Of a stretch of DNA of 64,000 nt, positions 18,973-27,102 are shown one piece after another. The stretch lies in NCBI GenBank assembly GCA_963760935.1, contig CAVXFB010000006.1, forward strand, positions 930,001 through 994,000, read 5' to 3'. Numbering within the stretch: position 1 is the stretch's first letter; every line of letters starts with the position of its first letter. The DNA comes from CAVXFB01 sp963760935. GTDB taxonomy: Bacteria > Planctomycetota > Planctomycetia > Pirellulales > Thermoguttaceae. Under the pieces are notes generated by a model, which was not told where the DNA came from, ran no database searches, and saw nothing but the letters and a program-made list of their open reading frames with translations. The position numbers and the translations under genes are program-made.

Positions 18973-20522
18973 ATGGCAGACAACACGGCTACATCTCGGA
19001 ACATCGTCATTTTCGACACTACGCTGCGCGACGGCGAGCAATCGCCCGGGGCGAGCATGAATCTGGCCGAGAAGATGGAAATTGCTCAGGCGTTGGTCGA
19101 ACTGGGCGTCGACGTTATCGAGGCCGGTTTTCCGATCGCCTCGCCCGGCGACTTCGAGGCCGTACGCGAAATTGCTCGAACAATTCGCGGCTCGGCGATT
19201 TGCGGGCTGGCCCGCTCGCGCGAGGCCGACATCGATCGCGCTTGGGAGGCCGTTCGGCATGCCGAGCGCCCCGCATCCACGTCTTTCTCGCCACCAGTGC
19301 GATCCACCGCGAGCACAAGCTGCGGATGGCAAAGGACGAAATCATTCAGCGGGCCGTGGCGAGTGTGCAACATGCGGCCGCCTACTGTCGCGATATCGAG
19401 TTCTCGCCTGAGGATGCTTCGCGCACCGAGGCCGACTTTCTCTGCCAGGTGGTCGAGGCGGCAATCTCGGCCGGCGCCACCACGATCAACATCCCGGACA
19501 CCGTCGGCTATGCCACGCCGGGCCACATGGGCGAGATCATTCGCACGCTGCGAAATCGCGTGCCGAACATCGATAAGGCTGTGATCAGCGTCCACTGCCA
19601 CAACGATCTCGGCATGGCCGTGGCCAACAGCCTGGCCGCCGTCGAGGCTGGTGCGGGCCAGGTCGAGTGTACGATCAACGGGCTCGGCGAGCGAGCCGGC
19701 AACTGCTCGCTGGAAGAGGCCGTTATGGCCCTGCGTACCCGTAGCGACCATTATCGCGCTGCCACTCGAATCAACACCCGCCGTCTGGTACCCACGAGTC
19801 GCTTGGTTTCAAACATCACGGGCATTCAGGTGCAGCGGAACAAGGCCATTGTGGGCCAAAACGCTTTTGCCCACGAGGCCGGGATTCACCAGGACGGCAT
19901 GCTCAAGGAACGCACGACCTACGAGATCATGCGGCCGGACGACGTCGGTTTCACAATGAGCGATCTGGTGTTGGGCAAACACAGCGGCCGGGCCGCACTG
20001 GCCGACCGCGCTAAGGCCATGGGCTACAGCGTTACCGGCGACCAACTCGATCTGGTTTTCGAGCAATTCAAGGTTTTGGCCGACAAGAAGAAAGAGATCT
20101 ATGACGCCGACATTGCCGCCTTGATCGAGCAGCAAATGTACTTGGTGTCCGAAAAATGGGCCGTCGATCTGTACAAGGTGGTCTGTGGTACCGGACAGGT
20201 ACCAGAGGTTACCCTGCGTCTGCGCCGGGGCGATGAAAAGCAGACCGTTAATATAGCTTGCGGCGATGGCCCGATCGACGCAATCTTCTACGCCATCGAA
20301 CAGGCTACCGGAGTTACCGTAACATGTCGCGACTTCAACGTCCACAGCGTGACGGTGGGCAAAGACGCCCAGGGCGAAGTGCTGGTGCAAGTGGAGCACA
20401 ACGGACAGGTATATCGTGGCCGCGGCGTGTCGACCGATAGCGTGGAAGCTAGTGCGAAAGCCTTTCTCAACGCCATCAATCGGATTGTCGCCATCGGCAA
20501 TGGCGGAAAGGAAGCGAAGTGA
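18973..20522 (+). CDS. leuA: 2-isopropylmalate synthase (frame broken by 1 nt)
   Basis: LeuA condenses acetyl-CoA with 2-oxoisovalerate, the committed step to leucine. Frame 1 holds FDTTLRDGEQSPGASMN and DVIEAGFPIASPGDFEAV. Frame 2 holds RIHVFLATSAIHREHKL, the metal-binding HCHNDLGMAVANSLA, GLGERAGNCSLEEAVMAL, HEAGIHQDGMLK and the C-terminal allosteric domain (VTVTCRDFNVHSVTVGKDAQGEVLVQVE). They join if one C is added to CCCC at 19269-19272. The corrected length of 516 is normal. A full regulatory domain implies leucine feedback in addition to the upstream attenuator. Confidence 0.93.
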
Positions 20523-20688
20523 CCCTGCGGCCGGCGGCTGCTACGTCCGTTTGCGACGCGCGGGTTGGCCTGGGGAGGCACGCTTGCTAGTCTGCGGAAA
20601 AATGCGCGGTCCGGATTGCGTCGACATGTGTGCATGATTGTCAAAAGGCATAAGTTGATACTCTGCGGCCGCGTTGCCGCAGTGGTAC

Positions 20689-20773
20689 GGCCGAGTGGCG
20701 GAATGGCAGACGCTCGGGATTTAAAATCCCGTGCCCGTAACTGGGCGTGCGGGTTCAATTCCCGCCTCGGCCA
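20689..20773 (+). tRNA. tRNA-Leu(UAA)
   Basis: An 85-nt class II tRNA. The acceptor is GGCCGAG/CTCGGCC with discriminator A73, D-stem GCG/CGC, anticodon stem CGGGA/TCCCG with loop TTTAAAA (anticodon TAA), a long variable arm (GCCC/GGGC) and T-arm GCGGG-TTCAATT-CCCGC. CCA is not encoded. It lies 166 nt after leuA and reads the TTA/TTG codons used in the leuA leader. Its 3' 33 nt are duplicated at 27030-27062. Confidence 0.95.
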
Positions 20774-20778
20774 CCTTA
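20746..20778 (+). repeat. Putative attL: tRNA-Leu 3' end, direct repeat copy 1
   Basis: The 33 nt at the 3' end of tRNA-Leu plus the next bases (CCTTA) recur at 27030-27062 in the same orientation with one mismatch (T at 20759, G at 27043). tRNA 3' ends are classic integrase targets. Confidence 0.7.
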
Positions 20779-21032
20779 CTCTTCGCTGCAAACTGTGACA
20801 TTCTGCGGCAAACTCGTACAGAACTCGCGAGTTTCCGCGGAAATTCGCAGAAGTCAGGGGATTTCCTGCCCCGTAGAAGTCCCGGTCGGAGAGCCCTCTA
20901 CAATGCAAAGTCGCACATTTTGCTACGCTAAAGCGGAGAACTCGACGGCACCATAGGCGGCACCTCGGGCGTTTCTGAGCACCACTGTCGCCACCATTTC
21001 TTGGCACAGTCGCAACCGATCTGGAGGAAAAA

Positions 21033-21320
21033 ATGGCAGCGTACGCGATCTTCATTCGGGAAAGGACCAACAGTCCATCCGAACTTGAGACCTACTCGAA
21101 AAACGTCGGCGACACTTTTACCGGGCATCCGGTCTCGGTGCTTGCCGCCTGCGGTCGTCAGGAAGTGCTCGAAGGGCCGGAGGTGGAGGGGGTAGTTGTC
21201 CTGGAATTCCCCTCCCTCGAAGCGGCAAAGGCATGGTACGACAGCCCCGCCTATCGCGCGGTGCGAGAGCATCGCTTCCATGGTGCCGACTATCGCGGGG
21301 TAATTGTCGAGGGCGTATAG
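21033..21320 (+). CDS. DUF1330 small protein
   Basis: A 95-residue ferredoxin-like (dimeric alpha/beta barrel) protein of DUF1330: AAYAIFIRERTNSPSELETYSKNV, VLAACGRQEVLEGPEVEGVVVLEFPSLEAAKAWYDSPAYRAVREHR. The EFPS-AW-SPAY motif is diagnostic. No catalytic role is established for the family. GGAGG lies 8 nt before the ATG. It is the first gene of the island after tRNA-Leu. The TGAAWCC-N15 motif seen before the next three genes is not found in front of it. Confidence 0.85.
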   Translation: MAAYAIFIRERTNSPSELETYSKNVGDTFTGHPVSVLAACGRQEVLEGPEVEGVVVLEFPSLEAAKAWYDSPAYRAVREHRFHGADYRGVIVEGV

Positions 21321-21599
21321 CCCCCGCTGGTTTCCTGTTTTGTACGGCAGTTGCGTCCTTTACGGCACCATACCCGAGATTTGGCATCAATGAGGGCGCC
21401 TATTCTGGACGGCGGTCGTATGCCTTTTGCCGTGCGCTTGCCTTGAAACCGGCCATCGATAGCGATCGCAGCCCTTTAGCGCACTCACGGCTGCGGTCAA
21501 TACTCGGAAGGTGTGCTTGGCAATCCTATGAGGCCCCTCAGCGACCTCGGCATGCCATCTTTCCCTGATCACGGAATCTTACTTCACGCAAAACCGTTC
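21321..21599. other. Gene-free stretch upstream of the fasciclin gene
   Basis: About 280 nt with no convincing gene; the overlapping ORFs lack codon bias or known motifs. The conserved promoter-like motif of the fasciclin gene begins at its end. Confidence 0.5.
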
Positions 21600-21627
21600 T
21601 GAATCCAAGGGACCGGTGGTAACGAAC
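21600..21627 (+). promoter_or_regulatory. Candidate ECF promoter, fasciclin gene
   Basis: TGAATCC (21600-21606), 15-nt spacer, ACGAAC (21622-21627). The -10 element starts 80 nt before the ATG at 21702. The same motif and geometry precede the SOUL and DUF378 genes. Confidence 0.65.
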
Positions 21628-21701
21628 AATGGAATGTTCGAAGGCGAATTGATACCGAGACCTAGTGGTCCGGCGCCGACGGGCGTGTGGCAAGGAGATC
21701 T

Positions 21702-22229
21702 ATGATGAAGACTTTTTTGCATAGAACCGTTCTGGGGTTGAGTCTGTTGTCGGTTTCAAGTCTCGCGTGCGCTGCGGACTCATGTCCCGCAGCCGCTGCA
21801 GCTTCCCATCGAACCGACGCAAAGGACATCGTGGACACGGCTGTGTCGACCGGAAGTTTCAAGACATTGGCTGCGGCATTGAAGGCAGCCGGTCTGGTAG
21901 ACACCCTGAAGGGCAACGGGCCATTCACCGTGTTCGCCCCGACTGACGAAGCGTTTGCCAAGCTGCCTGCGGGCACAATCGCATCGTTGCTGAAGCCAGA
22001 GAATAAGGCGAAATTGACCGCAATTCTCACCTACCACGTCGTGCCAGGCAAAGTGCTCGCAAAGGACGTGGTCAAGCTGTCGGAGGCGAAGACCGTGCAA
22101 GGCTCCTCGGTAAAGATCGAGGTCAGCGGCGGAAAGGTGAAAGTGGACGGCGCCAACGTGGTGAAAACTGACATCGCATGTGCCAACGGCGTGATTCACG
22201 TAATCGACGCCGTGATGCTGCCGAAGTAG
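21702..22229 (+). CDS. Secreted fasciclin (FAS1) domain protein
   Basis: 175 residues: a signal peptide (MKTFLHRTVLGLSLLSVSSLACA) and one FAS1 domain with both conserved boxes, H1 (GPFTVFAPTDEAFAKLPAGT) and H2 (ANGVIHVIDAVMLP), plus the central YHVVPGK. FAS1 proteins mediate adhesion or bind small ligands at the cell surface. AAGGAG at 21692-21697 fits the ATG at 21702. A strong terminator follows at 22245. It shares its promoter motif with SOUL and DUF378. Confidence 0.93.
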   Translation: MMKTFLHRTVLGLSLLSVSSLACAADSCPAAAAASHRTDAKDIVDTAVSTGSFKTLAAALKAAGLVDTLKGNGPFTVFAPTDEAFAKLPAGTIASLLKPENKAKLTAILTYHVVPGKVLAKDVVKLSEAKTVQGSSVKIEVSGGKVKVDGANVVKTDIACANGVIHVIDAVMLPK

Positions 22230-22244
22230 ACGTGCCCAGCGTCC

Positions 22245-22273
22245 ATCAGCCGCCTTTTGCGGCTGATTTCTTT
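22245..22273 (+). terminator. Rho-independent terminator after the fasciclin gene
   Basis: A perfect 9-bp stem ATCAGCCGC/GCGGCTGAT with loop CTTTT, followed by TTTCTTT. It separates fasciclin from the SOUL gene, so each has its own promoter. Confidence 0.85.
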
Positions 22274-22282
22274 GCCGATCGG

Positions 22283-22310
22283 TGAATCCGGTCTGTCGAG
22301 TTCAGCGAAT
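22283..22310 (+). promoter_or_regulatory. Candidate ECF promoter, SOUL gene
   Basis: TGAATCC (22283-22289), 15-nt spacer, GCGAAT (22305-22310); the -10 element starts 81 nt before the ATG at 22386. It lies directly after the fasciclin terminator. Confidence 0.65.
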
Positions 22311-22385
22311 GGATGTATAGGAACGACACGAACCCAATGTTGTGATTCGTCAGAAATCGGCGTGAAATTGACGTAGGAGAGAATC

Positions 22386-23009
22386 ATGCCCTTACCACTT
22401 CGCAGTCTAACCAACTTGTCTCTTTCGACGCTCGTTGGGATGGGGGTGCTGGTTTTTCGGACCACGTCAGGCGGCCGTGTTTCCGGGGAACAGTTTGAGC
22501 CGATCAAGGAAGCTGAAATGCCTCGCGGCTTCCCCGGCTACACCCCGGTCGGCCGCATCGAGTTTAAGAGATACCCGGCCTACCGGAAGGCGTCGTCGTC
22601 AGGCGTCGCCGAGTTTTGGACGCTGTTTCGGCACATTAAGCAGAACCATTTTTCGATGACAGCCCCGGTTGAAATGGACTACGGCGATCCACATGCCGAG
22701 AAACTGACCGAACGATCGATGTCGTTCCTATACGAGTCACCCGAACAGGGAATCCCTGGTAAACAGGACAGTGTATACGTGAATGATTTGCCGGCGATGA
22801 CGGTCGTGAGTATCGGATGCCGCGGAAGTCAGTCGCCATCGGCAATCGCTGCGGCCAGGCAGAAATTGCTGACGTACATGGCCGAGCACAATAATGAATA
22901 TGCAATTGCTGGCTCGATGCGAGTCATGGGCTACAACAGTCCGTTTGTGCCGCGAGATAAAAACTTCTTCGAGGTCCAGATACCTGTTAAGGTCACGAAG
23001 TCCTACTGA
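22386..23009 (+). CDS. SOUL-family heme-binding protein
   Basis: 207 residues with an N-terminal hydrophobic segment and the SOUL/HBP fold: VGRIEFKRYPAYRKA, FWTLFRHIKQNHFSMTAPVEMDY, MSFLYESPEQG and MRVMGYNSPFVPRDKNFFEVQIPV. The TAPVEM and YNSPFVP motifs are family hallmarks. SOUL proteins bind heme or porphyrin. TAGGAGA lies ahead of the ATG. Its place beside a B12-binding regulator and ECF sigma factor suggests a role in light or porphyrin stress; that link is inference. Confidence 0.9.
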   Translation: MPLPLRSLTNLSLSTLVGMGVLVFRTTSGGRVSGEQFEPIKEAEMPRGFPGYTPVGRIEFKRYPAYRKASSSGVAEFWTLFRHIKQNHFSMTAPVEMDYGDPHAEKLTERSMSFLYESPEQGIPGKQDSVYVNDLPAMTVVSIGCRGSQSPSAIAAARQKLLTYMAEHNNEYAIAGSMRVMGYNSPFVPRDKNFFEVQIPVKVTKSY

Positions 23010-23049
23010 TAGAACGTTGAATAGGGGCGGCAGAAAAATGGTAGGGAAG

Positions 23050-23077
23050 TGAAACCTGTTGCAGCCAGCCGGCGAAT
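23050..23077 (+). promoter_or_regulatory. Candidate ECF promoter, DUF378 gene
   Basis: TGAAACC (23050-23056), 15-nt spacer, GCGAAT (23072-23077); the -10 element starts 80 nt before the ATG at 23152. Confidence 0.65.
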
Positions 23078-23151
23078 ACTCTTCAGAAGGATGTAGTTGG
23101 CGAAAGGATTCATACTCAAGATCACTCGTGCTCATTCAAGGAGACATTTCC

Positions 23152-23382
23152 ATGAAATCGGCTTACTGGCTTGCTCTGACTCTGGTAGTTATCGGCGCCG
23201 TCAACTGGGGGTTGGTGGGCCTGTTCCAATTCGATCTCGTCGCCGCATTGTTTGGGCCAGCGTCGGCGCTAAGCCGACTGGTCTATTCCCTGGTTGGCTT
23301 GGCGGGGATCGTGTTAGCTGGGATTGCCGCGACAACTGTGGGAAGCCACAGCCGCGGCGGACTGACTACCACGACCCGATAG
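23152..23382 (+). CDS. DUF378 small membrane protein
   Basis: 76 residues, two transmembrane helices (about 4-27 and 40-62) and the DUF378 signature ALTLVVIGAVNWGLVGLFQFDLVAALFG. Function is unknown; the family is often stress-induced. AAGGAG at 23137-23142 supports the start. It is the third gene with the shared promoter motif and is convergent with the B12-binding protein. Confidence 0.9.
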   Translation: MKSAYWLALTLVVIGAVNWGLVGLFQFDLVAALFGPASALSRLVYSLVGLAGIVLAGIAATTVGSHSRGGLTTTTR

Positions 23383-23468
23383 ACCTCCGAGCGTTCCCCG
23401 AGTTTCCGCGTGGGCACGAAGTGACCCGCGGGCGACTCGGGGCTGCTTTTCTTGGGACTGCGATTTGC

Positions 23469-24542
23469 CTACATTTTTTCAGGCAGTCCGACGAGCCAAT
23501 TTCCTCGGCAGACGGCTTCCAACGCGTTGACTGCGAAGCCGTCAGCGCCTCGGAACGCTGCCGCTTCGGCGGCTCCCTTCATCCCGCAGCCGCCTGCAAG
23601 AATCTTGACGGTCGAGCCCCTTGGGCCGACGCGAATGGCGTGGATAGCCTCTTCCAACGCCGGCAACTGTGTGACGAGCGACACCGCTAGAGCGACGAGA
23701 TCAGCTTCGTAGAACTCGATGGCCTGGGCCAGGTCCTCGGCGGGAACATTTGCACCAAGTTGGATCACTCGCCAGCCGTCCATCTCGAACAGATCGGCCA
23801 CCATCTGGATACCCAGGTCATGCTGGTTGCCGGCAATTGCCGCCGCGACCACGCTCTTGCCGTTGGCAGGGGGGCAGATGGTTCTTGCTTGGAGTTGCGC
23901 CATGACCGAGCGAGTGGTTGTTGTAGCAAAATGTTCTTCTGCCACATTGATCTCGCCGAGGACCCACATGCGGCCCAGTTCCTCCTGTGCCGGCTGAAGG
24001 ACTCGCAGATAAAGGTCGCTGATGCTTCTTCCCTCGTCGGCTGCTTTAAGGATCATCTGGCCCGCTTTGCGGCGATCGCCTTCCAGAACGGCGACCAAGT
24101 ACTTCGCTGCCAGTTGTTGCTCAGGTGTCTCGACCGTCAGTCGCGGCGGCGGCCCGGCGGGCTCGCCACTAAACTCAGCCAGCGCACAATTGATGTAACC
24201 GATTGCCAGCGGTGCCAGTTCGGCAGGGAGTTGCTCCGCCAAGACACGGCTCAGGGCCTCAAGCCTCGCCCGCAGTGCGTCGGGAGAAACGCCTCTGGCC
24301 TTCAGTGCCACTTCGGTCCAGCGGACCTGCTCGACGAAGAAATCCGGTCGCCCGTTTGTGACTGCAACGGCCAGTTCTTCAAGGCGAGCAACCAAGACGT
24401 TTTGCCAACCGATAAATTGCGGGTCGCCGTCGGTTTCGCTTCCCGGCGCGTCAAGCAGAGGTGTTTCCCCCACGGCATAGCCGGCCAAAGCGCGGGCACC
24501 GTTTTTCACCATCGTGGCGAGCAATTGTTCCGATTGCGTCAT
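23469..24542 (-). CDS. CarH-like cobalamin-binding photoreceptor-type protein without DNA-binding domain
   Basis: 357 residues. Residues 1-130 are helical and unrecognised. The four-helix B12-capping module (141-220) contains W193-x9-E203-H204 in MWVLGEINVAEEH, the exact spacing of the W/E/H triad of adenosylcobalamin light sensors such as CarH. The Rossmann B12-binding domain (228-347) has H241 in GNQHDLGIQMVADLFEMDGW as probable lower Co ligand, and GANVP and AGGCGMKG loops. There is no MerR HTH. Its start overlaps the ECF sigma stop by 4 bp, so it could control that sigma factor. Light sensing is inferred. Confidence 0.8.
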   Translation of the reverse strand: MTQSEQLLATMVKNGARALAGYAVGETPLLDAPGSETDGDPQFIGWQNVLVARLEELAVAVTNGRPDFFVEQVRWTEVALKARGVSPDALRARLEALSRVLAEQLPAELAPLAIGYINCALAEFSGEPAGPPPRLTVETPEQQLAAKYLVAVLEGDRRKAGQMILKAADEGRSISDLYLRVLQPAQEELGRMWVLGEINVAEEHFATTTTRSVMAQLQARTICPPANGKSVVAAAIAGNQHDLGIQMVADLFEMDGWRVIQLGANVPAEDLAQAIEFYEADLVALAVSLVTQLPALEEAIHAIRVGPRGSTVKILAGGCGMKGAAEAAAFRGADGFAVNALEAVCRGNWLVGLPEKM

Positions 24543-25132
24543 GGCTTCATTCCAGGGTTTGATCCGTGTAAGTCTTCGCTGAGCTCTGTACCAGCAGGAC
24601 TTGTTTCGAGCAACTTTCGGAGCCGCATCAGACCTCGACGTGCGTGGGTCTTGACCGTTCCCAACGGCAGCTTGGTAGCCTCAGCAATCTCCTGCTGCGA
24701 CATCCCCTGGTCGAACGACAACTCCAGCACCTGTCGCTGCTTAGGCTGGAGCTGCTCGAGTAGTCCGCGCGCACGCTGGCCCGCTTCGAGCGTCTCCAGT
24801 CGATCCGTTTCCAACTGCGCGGTGGCGGGCGGTTCGGCAACTAAAGAATGTGTCTCAGGCCGCCTTGCCTGCCGACGATGCCGGTCGATAAGCCGCCGGC
24901 GCGCGACAGTGCCGACAAATGTACTTTCGGAGCCCATCGTTGGGTCGAACCGTCTCGCGTACCGCCACAGTTCGATGAAGACTTCCTGGACGGCGTCCTC
25001 GGCGTCGGTATGGTTGCCGACAAACTTCCGAGCCATCGCCCACACCAGCCCGCGGTACTTTGCCAGGCAGCCCTCAATCGCTAAAGGGTCGCCCGCCGCG
25101 ACGCGTTCCAGAAGAGTTGCCTCTGCGTTCAT
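24539..25132 (-). CDS. ECF-type sigma-70 factor
   Basis: 197 residues with sigma region 2 (YRGLVWAMARKFVGNHTDAEDAVQEVFIELWRYARRFD, then STFVGTVARRRLIDRHRR) and region 4 (LQPKQRQVLELSFDQGMSQQEIAEATKLPLGTVKTHARRGLMRLRKLL). There is no sigma-1.1 or region 3. The ATG at 25132 is preferred; the longer frame adds uncharacteristic Trp/Pro-rich sequence. The B12-binding protein follows with a 4-bp overlap and there is no zinc-type anti-sigma gene, so the B12 protein may be its regulator. Confidence 0.9.
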   Translation of the reverse strand: MNAEATLLERVAAGDPLAIEGCLAKYRGLVWAMARKFVGNHTDAEDAVQEVFIELWRYARRFDPTMGSESTFVGTVARRRLIDRHRRQARRPETHSLVAEPPATAQLETDRLETLEAGQRARGLLEQLQPKQRQVLELSFDQGMSQQEIAEATKLPLGTVKTHARRGLMRLRKLLETSPAGTELSEDLHGSNPGMKP

Positions 25133-25506
25133 GCCTAACCAACTCCACGCCCGGTAGCGCAGACCGGCACATCCTGGTGCCCGTCCTGGTGGCCACCATG
25201 TCAGTTTATCGGTCGAGAAGGTAGGGGGCAACTCCTTGCGTCCTATCGGTTCCTCAGCGGCAGTGGCAGTGAACGCATTTTATCGCTCGCTTTGCCTCCT
25301 CCTAAGATCTAGCTTGTGCAGACGCGACGCGACGGCAGACAGATTGATCGCGAGCGATCCGGCGGCCGGTGCCTGAGTTCCGACAACACGGCAAAAATCG
25401 CCGCTGCGTCTTACATCGAACGTTGCGTCGCCGAGACGATCGAATTGTCGCCCAACGACATGCGCGCACGTTACGGCCGACTGACCAAAGAGACGACCAG
25501 CCAAGC
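25133..25506. other. Divergent intergenic region, ECF sigma / SDR
   Basis: 374 nt between divergent genes. A 64-codon ORF (25316-25510) overlaps the SDR start but lacks recognisable features. A weak version of the island promoter motif (AAATCG-N15-TCGAAC, 25395-25421) lies 91 nt before the SDR ATG. No strong promoter is seen for the sigma gene. Confidence 0.4.
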
Positions 25507-26978
25507 ATGATACGCAAACAGCCAATAATCCTGCTGACCGGCGGTACCGGATATATCGGCGGCCGCCTGCTACCACTCTTGGAGCAGCAAGGGTTGCTTG
25601 TGCGATGTCTGTGCCGGCAGCCCGAGCGGCTCCGTGCTTGCGTTGCTCCGGGCACCGAGGTGGTCGATGGAGACATGCTCGACCCGGCGTCCCTGACTAT
25701 TGCCGTGAGAGGAGTGGATACAGCCTACTATCTTGTTCACTCCCTGGGTACGAGGCTGGACTTTGAGGTTGAGGATTGACAAGCCGCAGCCAACTTCGCC
25801 GCGGCCGCCCGGCAGGCGTGCGTGCGCAGAATCGTCTACCTCGGTGGCCTGGCGACGCTCGGAGCGGCCTGTCCCCACATCTCCGCAGCCGCCAAGAGAT
25901 AGGCGAAATCCTTCGTTCGTCCGGCGTTCCCGTCATCGAGTTGCGGGCCTCGATCATTATTGGCTCCGGCAGCCTGTCCTTCGAGCTGATCGGGGTGCTG
26001 ACGGAACGCCTCCCCGTGATGATTTGTCCTCGTTGGGTTGCCACGCCCACACAACCCATTGCTATTGAAGACGTGCTGGAGTATTTGCTGACAGCTCTGG
26101 TTCTGCCTGAGGAAGAAAGCCGTATCTTCGAGATCGGCGGGCCGGACGTGGTCTCGTACGGCGACATCATGTGGGAATACGCTCGGCAACGCGGGTTACG
26201 GCGACTGATGATTTCCGTACCGCTGCTGACGCCTAACTTGTCGAGCCTGTGGCTTGGACTGGTAACCCCGGTTTACGCGCGGATAGGGCGGAAGTTGGTT
26301 GAAGGCCTGCGCAACCCAACCATCATCCGCGATCATTCCGCACAGCATACGTTCTCGATCCACCCACGTTCGCTGGCCGAGGCGATTCGCCGGGCACGGT
26401 TGAACGAGGATCGCGATTTTGCCGAGACTCGCTGGTCCGATGCAGTGTCCTCCGGCGGCCCCATGCGGAGTTGGGGTGGCACGCGATTTGGCATGCGGAT
26501 CGTCGAGTCGCGGTCAGCGGAAGTTGAGGTTCCGCCCGATGTGGCTTTCGCGCCCATTCGGCGGATTGGCGGAGCTACAGGCTGGTATTACGGCAACCTC
26601 CTGTGGCAACTGTGCGGCTGGGTCGATTTGTTTGTCGGTGGCGTCGGACTGCGGCGAGGACGACGCGACCCGGTAGACTTACAGGTTGGTGATGCCGTGG
26701 ATTTTTGGCGGGTTGAGGCCATCGAACAGGGACGGAGATCGCTGCTGGCCGCTGAAATGCGCCAACCGGGGCGGGCTTGGCTGGAGTTTGAGGTATCCCA
26801 AAGTTCCAAGGGCTCCCTCGTCCGGCAGACGGCGATTTTTGACCCGGTCGGGCTCTTCGGGCTGGCCTATTGGTACATGCTGTTCCCCGCGCACCGAGTC
26901 ATATTCGTCGGTATGTTAGATGCGATTGTGAGAGCCGCACGGAAAGAGCGACACGCGGGCTGCCCGAGGAAGTGCTAA
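25507..26978 (+). pseudogene. SDR-DUF2867 oxidoreductase, broken by a stop and a frameshift
   Basis: An N-terminal NAD(P)-binding fold (IILLTGGTGYIGGRLLPLLE, CLCRQPERL, AYYLVHSLG) is followed in frame by TGA at 25777-25779, after which the homologous text resumes (QAAANFAAAARQACVRRIVYLGGL). A one-base loss near 25851 then shifts into the frame holding EIGEILRSSGVPVIELRAS-IIGSGS and the C-terminal DUF2867 domain (GGATGWYYGNLLWQLCGWVDLFVGGVG, FWRVEAIEQGRRSLLAAEM, LAYWYMLFPAHRVIF). Two lesions make a true pseudogene possible, though the window has many similar indels. SDR-DUF2867 proteins often occur near photolyases and light regulators. Confidence 0.75.
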
Positions 26979-27029
26979 CAACAAGACCGAACTATCCAGG
27001 GGGGGCTTGTGAAGAGTCGACCAACCGCT

Positions 27030-27062
27030 CGTGCGGGTTCAAGTCCCGCCTCGGCCACCTTA
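27030..27062 (+). repeat. Putative attR: truncated tRNA-Leu 3' end, direct repeat copy 2
   Basis: 33 nt identical to 20746-20778 except for one base. It contains the T-arm and 3' acceptor strand of tRNA-Leu but no 5' half, so it is not a functional tRNA. With copy 1 it frames the 6.3-kb island. Confidence 0.75.
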
Positions 27063-27102
27063 TTGTGATTGACGCCTGACTGGCCGGTATGGGCCGTGGC
27101 TG

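Noticed and set aside
18973..20522. Programmed frameshifting or pseudogenisation of leuA
   Set aside because: A one-base loss in CCCC with full conservation on both sides, and the same kind of defect in many other genes, makes sequence error far more likely. No slippery site plus stimulator was seen.
25316..25510. 64-codon ORF overlapping the SDR start (ATGA)
   Set aside because: The overlap is suggestive of coupling, but composition is unremarkable and no hydrophobic or domain pattern is present.
27030..27062. Second tRNA-Leu gene
   Set aside because: Only the T-arm and 3' acceptor strand are present; there is no D-arm, anticodon arm or 5' acceptor.
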